Part shown: one piece after another, positions 57,515-64,000 of the stretch
Layout: each line of letters begins with the position of its first letter
Numbering within the stretch: the stretch's first letter is position 1
Source of the DNA: an uncultured Oscillospiraceae bacterium
GTDB lineage: Bacteria > Bacillota > Clostridia > Oscillospirales > Oscillospiraceae
NCBI GenBank assembly: GCA_934512135.1
Contig: CAKSWT010000006.1
Location: forward strand, 1 to 64,000
Direction: 5' to 3'
Length of the DNA: 64,000 bases
Program-made: the position numbers and the translations under genes
The notes under the pieces: model-generated
The model's input: only the letters and a program-made list of their open reading frames with translations
What the model was told of the DNA's origin: nothing
Databases searched by the model: none

Positions 57515-59812
57515 TTACTTTACGGCGATATTCTCGACCTCAGCAATCCAGCCCCAATAAGGAGTCATATCCTGGGGGATGGTGGAAACATCCACACGCT
57601 CGGTGGCGAAAATATAGCACTCGGAACGCTGGTACACAGGCACCTCAACGCCCCAGTCCATGATGATCTCCATGGCAGCCTTGTACAGGCCCTTCCGGAA
57701 GGTCTGATCGGTGGACATACGGGCATCCTCAATGAGGCCGTCCAGCTCGGAATCGTTGATTCTGTAGTAGTTGGTAGAACCGCCGGAATGATACAGCTGA
57801 TACATATCCGGGTCAGCGGAAGCCTGCCATGCGGCGCACCACATCTCGGCCACGCCGGTCTGATAGGAAGCATACAGATCAGAAGCATTGGCCAGATCGT
57901 TGACTATCAGGTTCATGCCGATCTTGGCGAAGGCATCGGAAGCGTTCTTCAGCAGCAGGAAGGAGGGGTGATCGCCTGCGCCGCCGGCACCGATATTCAC
58001 CTGGTACTCCAGCTTTGCGCCCTCGGGAGCGGCGGTGAGCTTGCCGTTCTCAACGGTGTAGCCGGCCTTCTCGAAGTAGCCCAGAGCAGCCTGGAGGGCA
58101 GCGTCATACTTCTCCTCCTGGCTCATGCCGTCGGTGTAGATGGGCTTGCCGTCCACGTCCACAGAGTAGGCCACGGTGTAGCCGTCGTCGGTGACCTGGG
58201 GCGCAGCCCAGGAGGTGTTGGAAATGGGATAGTTGATGACAGAGGCAGTGCTGCCGTAGTAGGAGCTGATGGCCTCGTCACGATAGGCAGCCAGGACCGT
58301 GGCAAGCGCCTTACGGAGGTCCTTGGACTCCTGAGAAGCGGGATCGCTGCCCACCTTCACGTTGTCGGCGGAAATGCCGATGTAGCCATAGCCACGATAG
58401 TCAATGAGACGGGTGGTGATCTTAGCGCCGTCCATGGTGGTGTCGCCGCCGTTGTACTCGGCGATCTGACCGGCCACCTCAGTGGAGTAGCTGGGATCCG
58501 CAATATCAATGGTGCCGGCGGTGATACCGGTGACCTTATCGGCCTCCTGGGTCTCCAGCAGGTTCAGGTTCTTGGTCTTGGGCTCACCCTTGTAGTAGTT
58601 GGGGTTGGCCTCCAGGTACACCGTACCGTTGGAGAAGCTCTTGAAGGTATAGGGACCGGCGCCCAAGGGCTGCGTGGTCTTGGAACGGGCCACGGACAGG
58701 TCGCCCTTGTCGAAGCCGAACTTGTTGTTCTCGTAGTCGTACTTGCTCTCGTCGCCGTAGTAGCTCAGCGGCGCAATGGGAATGCTCAGCTGATAGATCG
58801 CAGTGGCGTCCAGCTCAGTGGTCACAAGACGCATGCTGTAGTCGCCGGTTCTCTGGATACCGGTGACATGGTCAGCGGACTTACCGGTGGAAATACCCAC
58901 GGTGGGATAGTTGTAAACATCCTCGGGAATCAGCGTGGACAGGGGATCCCCAGCGCTCTCGGTCTCCATCTGGGAGAAGTTCCAGCCATACTGATCGCCA
59001 ATGGCCATAAAGAAGTCCTTCGCCGTGGCGTCGTCCTTCAGCTCAAAGCCCCACTGTGCAGCGGCTTCCGCCACAGACATGGTCTCCGCAGCGCTGCCGG
59101 CGCCCACAGCCTCCGCAACATAGTCCACAATGGCCTGGGCGAACTTCACGCCGCCGTCGTTCACTGCGTCCCAGAAGGCCTTCTGCTGTTCCTCGGTCCA
59201 GTTGGTGTAGTCGGTGTTGTCCTCACCGGCCTCGGCCAGCAGCAGGGACAGGGTGCTCATGCCTTCCCGATAGTCTGCCAGGCCCTCGATGGGCAGGGAG
59301 TACATGGTCACAGAACCGTCATAGGTGGGGTCCAGGAACACATACATAGAGAAGATCACGTCATCGATGTCAATGGGAGAACCATCGGAGAACACCAGAT
59401 CGTTCCGCAGGGTGACGTCATAGTACACCGTGCCGTCGTCGTTCTCGGTGATGGTAATGTCGGAAACGCCGGTGTAGGTGTAGTCCGTGCCGTTGTAGTT
59501 ACGGGTCTCACCCTCGATGCCCTTGAGCACGGGGTTGCCCACACGGTCCACGCCCATCAGACCCAGCTGGGTCAGATCCACCACGTTCTGATCGTCGGCG
59601 TTGGAGGCGAAGAAGGGAGAGAACTTGTTCTCAAAGCCGGTAGCCGTAGCCACCAGCGTGCCGCCTTCCTTTACGGTTTCGCTGCTTCCCTGAGCTTCTG
59701 CGGTAGATGTGCTTCCAGCGGTGGACGCAGCCTTATCGCCGCAGCCCGCCAGCATTCCAAAGCACATGCATACGGCAAGCACAAGTGCAAGGAGCTTGGT
59801 TGCTTTTTTCAT
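57515..59812 (-). CDS. oppA: Oligopeptide-binding lipoprotein OppA
   Basis: 765 residues. A lipoprotein signal (LALVLAVCMCFGMLAGC, cysteine near residue 24) is followed by a Ser/Thr-rich linker and a SBP_bac_5 peptide-binding domain. At about 740 mature residues it is longer than the usual 500-550, with extra segments in the first half (around 160-290). It captures peptides outside the membrane and delivers them to OppBC. It is the first gene of the operon. Confidence 0.93.
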   Translation of the reverse strand: MKKATKLLALVLAVCMCFGMLAGCGDKAASTAGSTSTAEAQGSSETVKEGGTLVATATGFENKFSPFFASNADDQNVVDLTQLGLMGVDRVGNPVLKGIEGETRNYNGTDYTYTGVSDITITENDDGTVYYDVTLRNDLVFSDGSPIDIDDVIFSMYVFLDPTYDGSVTMYSLPIEGLADYREGMSTLSLLLAEAGEDNTDYTNWTEEQQKAFWDAVNDGGVKFAQAIVDYVAEAVGAGSAAETMSVAEAAAQWGFELKDDATAKDFFMAIGDQYGWNFSQMETESAGDPLSTLIPEDVYNYPTVGISTGKSADHVTGIQRTGDYSMRLVTTELDATAIYQLSIPIAPLSYYGDESKYDYENNKFGFDKGDLSVARSKTTQPLGAGPYTFKSFSNGTVYLEANPNYYKGEPKTKNLNLLETQEADKVTGITAGTIDIADPSYSTEVAGQIAEYNGGDTTMDGAKITTRLIDYRGYGYIGISADNVKVGSDPASQESKDLRKALATVLAAYRDEAISSYYGSTASVINYPISNTSWAAPQVTDDGYTVAYSVDVDGKPIYTDGMSQEEKYDAALQAALGYFEKAGYTVENGKLTAAPEGAKLEYQVNIGAGGAGDHPSFLLLKNASDAFAKIGMNLIVNDLANASDLYASYQTGVAEMWCAAWQASADPDMYQLYHSGGSTNYYRINDSELDGLIEDARMSTDQTFRKGLYKAAMEIIMDWGVEVPVYQRSECYIFATERVDVSTIPQDMTPYWGWIAEVENIAVK

Positions 59813-59953
59813 GTTTCAGAATTCCTCCTTATATGATGTTTGAACAAAAGCGGTTATCCCGCAGGTTCACAGTGAATCCATGCCGTATACCGGCACAGGC
59901 CGGGACATTCCCGGCGGACATGCTCCGGCACTATCCACGAGCCGGAGACAATC
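59813..59953 (-). promoter_or_regulatory. Structured oppA leader
   Basis: A leader of about 140 bases with serial small hairpins on the minus strand: CTCCGGC/GCCGGAG, CCGGGA/TCCCGG, TGCCG/CGGCA, TTCA/TGAA and GCGG/CCGC. No terminator lies before oppA. No known riboswitch is recognised. Confidence 0.45.
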
Positions 59954-59959
59954 CGTCTT

Positions 59960-59988
59960 ATTATATGGTCCAGACAGGGTTCTGTCAA
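59960..59988 (-). promoter_or_regulatory. Sigma-A promoter of the opp operon
   Basis: Exact TTGACA (59983-59988) and TATAAT (59960-59965) with a 17-base spacer. The -35 box overlaps the stop codon of the upstream gene. Confidence 0.9.
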
Positions 59989-60527
59989 TCCTCTATTTTT
60001 TTGGTTTTGTTCCAAGAAAGACCATTGCAGCAGCCCCAGGCCAGGGCCGCACTGACTGCGGCGATGACCTCCAGCACCAGGAACAGTACCGCCAGTCCGA
60101 TCTTTTCCCCTCCTCCAATGCGGAGGAGATAGACGGCCTCTCCCAAAACGGCCAAACAGGATGCAGCCGCCGTGATCAGCGTCCGGTGCGGGAGCTTCTT
60201 CACCGTGGTCAGGTAGACATACTCCCGCAGAGGATCTCCTCCCGCGGAGAGCTGCCCCATGGTCCAGATCAGACTACAGGAGGCAATGACTCCCACCACA
60301 TAGGGAATCAGCACATAGGCGCAGCCGCTGAGACCCGGCACCGGAATGCATCCTCCCACCAAGGTCGTGGCCACTGCCAGGGCGCACAGCACCCAAAGCT
60401 CTCCCAGGGCCCTGCGCCGGGGCTTTTTCTCTGTGGTGTAGGCGTAATGCTCCCCGGAATAGATATACTCCCCTGCTGCATTTTTGTGAAAGTGGTCCAA
60501 ATAGGATCTTCGTTTTTTCCCCAGCAT
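59985..60527 (-). CDS. Integral membrane protein, unknown function
   Basis: 180 residues. A basic cytoplasmic N-terminus (1-43, with HFHKNAAGEYIYSGEHYAYT) is followed by about four membrane helices (near 45-62, 68-90, 117-135 and 143-166). No family is recognised. It starts three bases after the oligoendopeptidase stop, so it is co-transcribed with pepF. Confidence 0.7.
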   Translation of the reverse strand: MLGKKRRSYLDHFHKNAAGEYIYSGEHYAYTTEKKPRRRALGELWVLCALAVATTLVGGCIPVPGLSGCAYVLIPYVVGVIASCSLIWTMGQLSAGGDPLREYVYLTTVKKLPHRTLITAAASCLAVLGEAVYLLRIGGGEKIGLAVLFLVLEVIAAVSAALAWGCCNGLSWNKTKKIED

Positions 60528-60530
60528 CCC

Positions 60531-62234
60531 TTACTCGATTCCCTGGAGATCAAAGTGCTCCAGATACTCCTTGGCCGTCTGGCAGACACCCCGGAGGCAG
60601 GACTCCTCAAAGGGACTTTCCAGCCCCGCATTCTTCAGCAGCTCGGTAAATACACGGCTGCCTCCCTGCTGGGTGTAGGCCATATAGTGCTTCCAGGCAT
60701 TGGGGAGATCCTTCTGGATCATAGCCCAGAACTGCAGAGACACCGTCTGCGCCAAGCAGTAGTCAATATAGTAGAAGGGACTGGAATAAATGTGGTGCTG
60801 CCGCTGCCAGCCCTCGCCGTCGGCATAGAAGGGAATGTCTCCATCCAGCTTCATCCAGGGCATATAGATCCCCAGCAGCTCCTTCCAGACGTCATGTCGC
60901 TCTCTGGGAGTCATGTCCGGCTTCTCATAGACCACATGCTGGAAATGATCCACCATGGTGCCATAGGGAATAAAGGTCAGGGCGCCGGACAGATGGCTGT
61001 AGTAGAACTTCCGGGTGTCCTTCCCGAAGAAGCCCTCGGCCCAGGGCCAGGCAAAGAACTCCATGGACATTGAGTGGACCTCACAGGCCTCCATGCCGGG
61101 CCAGATGGTGGACATGGGAATTCGATGGCGGTTCTCATAGGCCGCAAAGGCATGGCCCGCCTCGTGGGTCACCACCTCCACATCGTGCTGGGTCCCGTTG
61201 AAGTTGGCAAAGATAAAGGGCACATCGTAGTCTGCGATGCTGGTACAGTAGCCGCCGCCGGCCTTGCCCTCCGTAGAAAGCACATCCAGCAGCTCTCCAT
61301 CCAGCATGGTCTGGAAGAACCGGCTGGTCTCCGGAGAGAGGGCATCGTAGAATTTCTTTCCCTGCGCCAGAATCTCATCCGGGGTCCCCACAGGGGTGGG
61401 ATTGCCGGAGCGGAACTCCAGGGCGTTGTCCGCAAAGCTCATGGGGTATTCCTTGCCCAGACGCTTGGCCTGCTCCCGATAGATGCTGTCCGCCAGCGGC
61501 ACCAGATAGGTCCGCACTGCCGCCCGGAACTTCTCCACATCCTCCTTGGTGTAGCAGTTCCGGCCCATGCGGTAATAGCCCAGGGTGGTATAGCCCGGAT
61601 AGCCCAGCTTTTTCCCCATGGTGTCCCGCAGATGAACCAGCTTGTCGTAGATGTCGTCCATGGCCGCCTGGTTGTCCTTGTACCACTGGCCCTCGGCCTT
61701 CCAGGCCGCCAGCCGGCGGGCGTCATCCGGATCGTTTTTAAAGGGGCTCAGCTGGGACAGGGTATAGGTCTTTCCCTCAAAGGGAATCTGCGCCGAAGCC
61801 AGGAGCTTCTCATACTCCTGGGTAAGGTCGTTTTCCTGCTGAATCTCCGGAATGATCTCCGGAGAAAAGGCCTTCAGCTGAATCTCCGCGTTCACAAACA
61901 TCAACTCGCCGTATTCCGCGGCAAACTCCTTCCGGAAGGGAGAGGCCAGCATGGCCTGGGTCCACTTCTGAGTGTACTCCTCCAGCTGCGGATTGGCCCC
62001 GTTCCAGAACTTGACCTCCTGGTCATAGAAGGTATCCCGGGTGTCAATGGTGTGGCGAATCTCCGCCAGGGTGGCCTGGGTGGAGATATGCTTCTCCAGC
62101 TCCTCCTTGGCCAGAAAGGCCTCCTTGGCCGCCTGGTAGGACTCCGCCTGGGCAAGCCGCTGGGTCAAGGCGGCCAGCTTATGCTTCAAATCGTCCAGGT
62201 CCGGACGCTGATATAGCATCTGCGAAAATTTCAT
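60531..62234 (-). CDS. pepF: M3-family oligoendopeptidase (PepF-like)
   Basis: 567 residues from the ATG at 62234 (GGAGG seven bases upstream). A zinc metallopeptidase with the active-site motif THEAGHAFAAYE (HExxH) and the downstream glutamate region MEACEVHSMSMEFFAWPW. It cleaves short peptides in the cytosol. It lies directly upstream of the oligopeptide importer, which would supply its substrates. The open frame to 62336 lies upstream of the promoter and is rejected. Confidence 0.93.
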   Translation of the reverse strand: MKFSQMLYQRPDLDDLKHKLAALTQRLAQAESYQAAKEAFLAKEELEKHISTQATLAEIRHTIDTRDTFYDQEVKFWNGANPQLEEYTQKWTQAMLASPFRKEFAAEYGELMFVNAEIQLKAFSPEIIPEIQQENDLTQEYEKLLASAQIPFEGKTYTLSQLSPFKNDPDDARRLAAWKAEGQWYKDNQAAMDDIYDKLVHLRDTMGKKLGYPGYTTLGYYRMGRNCYTKEDVEKFRAAVRTYLVPLADSIYREQAKRLGKEYPMSFADNALEFRSGNPTPVGTPDEILAQGKKFYDALSPETSRFFQTMLDGELLDVLSTEGKAGGGYCTSIADYDVPFIFANFNGTQHDVEVVTHEAGHAFAAYENRHRIPMSTIWPGMEACEVHSMSMEFFAWPWAEGFFGKDTRKFYYSHLSGALTFIPYGTMVDHFQHVVYEKPDMTPRERHDVWKELLGIYMPWMKLDGDIPFYADGEGWQRQHHIYSSPFYYIDYCLAQTVSLQFWAMIQKDLPNAWKHYMAYTQQGGSRVFTELLKNAGLESPFEESCLRGVCQTAKEYLEHFDLQGIE

Positions 62235-62273
62235 GTTCCGTCCTCCATGTAGTTCGAAAATGATATGTCTAAT

Positions 62274-62302
62274 ATTATAGTATATCCGGCCGCTTTCCGC
62301 AA
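62274..62302 (-). promoter_or_regulatory. Sigma-A promoter of pepF
   Basis: TTGCGG (62297-62302) and TATAAT (62274-62279) with a 17-base spacer. Confidence 0.75.
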
Positions 62303-62443
62303 GCGCAGAGACATGTTTTTGACGGAAAAATTTCACTTTAAAGCGTTAATATGCGAAAATTATTCACGTTTTTCCTGCAATTTATGAATATAGTGCGAAA
62401 AAACGCACGATATGATTCATTCCGTCTTTTCCCATGCGCAAGA

Positions 62444-62472
62444 GACCCAGGGCTGTGGTGCAGCCCTGGGTC
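62444..62472 (-). terminator. Hairpin after the SpoIIE-type phosphatase gene
   Basis: A perfect 12-bp stem (GACCCAGGGCTG with CAGCCCTGGGTC, 5-base loop) five bases after the stop codon. No T tract follows, so termination efficiency is uncertain. Confidence 0.6.
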
Positions 62473-62477
62473 ACCGA

Positions 62478-63650
62478 TCAGTAATAGTATTCCTCCACGG
62501 TTCTTCCGTGGGTCCGCATTAGCTCACAGATCCGTTCCACCGCCTTGAGCTTCATATCCAGGTCCAGCGGCACGTCCTTTCCCTCATAGGCCGGATTTTT
62601 CGCCCGACCGATAAACGCCCGGAGGGTGGTACAGTTCTCCACCAGCTGCTTGGCCAGGAACGCCGCACCGTTCTGGGCATCCAGCTCCTGAAAATCCGCC
62701 ATGCTGTAGCCAGCGGTAAAGTACCGCTCCATAATATCCCCTGCCCGGGTCATGGTGAGGACCCCCTCGGTAACCAGGTCCACATCTGCCATAAAGGAGA
62801 TCGGTGGCACCCCGTCCGCCGCCGTGTCCGGCATAGTCTCCAGAGGCGTATTCATCACCCGTGCCACAATATTGGAGGTGGTGCCCCCGCAGATGATTTT
62901 GGCCCCGTCGGAATCCATAAACTCATGCACCATAAACTCGTCGTCCTCCGGATACTCCGGGGGCCCGTACATGATGTTTACCGTCTGGGCGTAGGGAATC
63001 CGAATGACCATCGCCGTCACATCATCTGTGGGCTTTCCGCCGTAGAGATTGTCCACCGCCGACACCAAATCCACCGCCAGCCGCAGAGCACTTGGATAGC
63101 TGTGTGCCCGCTCCGCCAGCCATTTGGCCACGCTGTCCCAGGTCCACCGGAAGGAAAAGTGGTTGTCCCGGCCGGCATTCACCGCCCCGTCGGAGGTGAT
63201 GACGATGACGTCCCCCTCGATCAGCGGCAGACTGCTCTCCCAAATTCGCTTTCCTTCCACGATTCGGCTCTTCCGGCCCGGCTGCACAATCTGCCTGTTG
63301 CGGATGATCCAGGCCTGGGGGTTGTCAAATTCCGTAAGCCGGGCCACCCCCTCCTGGTCAATGGTGACCACGCTGAAGGTGCAGTAGTTCATTCCCCGCT
63401 CCGAGCACACCGGCAGGGTGCGGATTACTGCGTCCACCGCCGACTCCACGCTCTCCCCGCCCATCAGCATGGTGGAGAGAATGGTAGAGCCCATGGTGGA
63501 GAGGATATTCGCCTTGACGCCGCTGCCCATGCCGTCGGCCAGGACCCCAATGAACCGGTCCTCCGCCCGCTTGGTCTCCACTCGGTCGCCGCAGACCTCC
63601 TCTCCATCGTGATTGACGCTTCGGAAGCCAAAGTCAATGTATATATTCAA
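62478..63650 (-). CDS. SpoIIE-type PP2C serine/threonine phosphatase
   Basis: 390 residues. The PP2C metal-binding aspartates are in GDRV (about residue 22) and GVLADGMGSGVKAN (about residue 39), with VIVITSDGAVN and PTDDVTAMVIRI completing the site by residue 220. The C-terminal 170 residues form a separate helical domain with no recognised family. There is no membrane region, unlike true SpoIIE. It overlaps the sensory hydrogenase-like gene by four bases, a pairing seen in Clostridia where the two are thought to act as a redox-responsive signalling pair. Confidence 0.88.
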   Translation of the reverse strand: MNIYIDFGFRSVNHDGEEVCGDRVETKRAEDRFIGVLADGMGSGVKANILSTMGSTILSTMLMGGESVESAVDAVIRTLPVCSERGMNYCTFSVVTIDQEGVARLTEFDNPQAWIIRNRQIVQPGRKSRIVEGKRIWESSLPLIEGDVIVITSDGAVNAGRDNHFSFRWTWDSVAKWLAERAHSYPSALRLAVDLVSAVDNLYGGKPTDDVTAMVIRIPYAQTVNIMYGPPEYPEDDEFMVHEFMDSDGAKIICGGTTSNIVARVMNTPLETMPDTAADGVPPISFMADVDLVTEGVLTMTRAGDIMERYFTAGYSMADFQELDAQNGAAFLAKQLVENCTTLRAFIGRAKNPAYEGKDVPLDLDMKLKAVERICELMRTHGRTVEEYYY

Positions 63651-64000
63651 TGCTTGGCCTCCTCCCCCAAGATCCGCTGCTTCAGCTGATTGAGCGTCAC
63701 CTTGGTCTCGGCGGTAGTCTCTCCCAGAAGGTAAGCAATCTGCTGGGCCACAGTCATCTGCTTCTCAATGACCTTTTGAGCCATCTCCACGCTCTGAAGC
63801 CGGGACTGCTGCCGTTGGGCCTCGGCCTCCTCCTCCTCTGTGATGTCCTGGAAGAGTCCCAGCACCATTTTCAGTTCCTTCAGGGGAACCAGATTGGCCT
63901 CCACCCGCATATAGATTTCCGGAATGTCCATGCGCCGGTTCTTGATGGAAAGTCCCGTATCCAGCACATATTGAAAATCTCCGGGATCCATCAGCTCAAA
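63647..64000 (-). CDS. Sensory FeFe-hydrogenase-like protein with PAS domain, C-terminal part
   Basis: Only the last 117 residues are inside the window; the frame is open to base 64000. The visible part is the end of a PAS domain (DTGLSIKNRRMDIPEIYMRVEANLVPLKELKMVLGLFQDITEEEE), then a coiled linker and a helical tail ending in LLGETTAETKVTLNQLKQRIL. This tail is typical of HsfB-like proteins, which carry ferredoxin and hydrogenase large-subunit domains upstream. That N-terminal part cannot be seen here, so the name rests on the tail and on the phosphatase neighbour. Confidence 0.7.
   Translation of the reverse strand, partial: FELMDPGDFQYVLDTGLSIKNRRMDIPEIYMRVEANLVPLKELKMVLGLFQDITEEEEAEAQRQQSRLQSVEMAQKVIEKQMTVAQQIAYLLGETTAETKVTLNQLKQRILGEEAKH

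Noticed and set aside
57302..59836. An 844-codon open frame on the plus strand opposite oppA
   Set aside because: The glycine-, valine- and histidine-rich translation is the antisense of a GC-rich gene. The minus-strand frame has a lipoprotein signal, a ribosome-binding site and a consensus promoter.

Overview
The window is a GC-rich, gene-dense stretch of chromosome from an anaerobic, endospore-forming member of the Clostridia. The best fit is the Oscillospiraceae group (Flavonifractor, Oscillibacter and Intestinimonas relatives); this is inferred from gene content, not from a database search. The pointers are a complete spoIIIA operon with a sigma-E type promoter, GerW, the oxygen-sensitive class III ribonucleotide reductase NrdDG, an IspH-S1 fusion gene, small archaeal-type LeuC/LeuD subunits, and the end of a sensory FeFe-hydrogenase-like gene. 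Every gene except one (a Crp/Fnr regulator at 20543-21202) lies on the minus strand, so positions fall as transcription proceeds. There is no prophage, insertion sequence, CRISPR array or rRNA gene.

Layout from low to high coordinates. 1-6.8 kb: tRNA-Ala(GGC), an ANTAR regulator downstream of glnA, purF, a ClC channel, and the nifS-nifU iron-sulfur pair. 6.9-14.4 kb: spoIIIAA-AH with an Asp23 protein, then secD-secF. 14.4-21.5 kb: purB, an aspartate-type aminotransferase, leuC-leuD-leuB, and the divergent Crp/Fnr gene followed by an unexplained 220-base structured segment. 21.5-32 kb: cmk-plsC-ispH/rpsA, a MurR/RpiR regulator with a flavoprotein, and a division/sporulation block (site-2 protease, scpA, scpB, YtfI, gerW, a D-Ala-D-Ala carboxypeptidase, rluB). 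32-38.5 kb: the proteostasis block tig-clpP-clpX-lon-ysxC. 38.7-45.7 kb: thrC with a metallophosphoesterase, lepB-rbgA-rnhB-yraN, an ECF sigma/anti-sigma pair, and rplS. 45.7-49.4 kb: nrdD-nrdG-dut plus a membrane protein. 49.5-52.3 kb: an old-yellow-enzyme type reductase and a GNAT acetyltransferase. 52.3-62.3 kb: an oligopeptide ABC transporter (oppA-B-C-D-F) next to a PepF-type oligoendopeptidase. 62.4-64 kb: a SpoIIE-type phosphatase and the 3' end of a sensory hydrogenase-like gene.

Many promoters are readable as near-consensus sigma-A boxes with 16-18 base spacers, and many operons end in clear intrinsic terminators. In several places these promoters rule out the longest open frame and set the start codon (purB, secD, lepB, pepF, the OYE reductase). 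Most genes are conserved core functions. The features that deserve attention are regulatory or architectural: a two-hairpin antitermination-like leader on glnA, an internal ribosome-binding site inside the ispH-rpsA fusion, a roughly 200-residue insertion in the OppC permease, a structured oppA leader, a Crp-type operator over the regulator's own promoter, and an unexplained transcript-like region after it. I found no clearly new multi-gene system, and the findings are scored accordingly.
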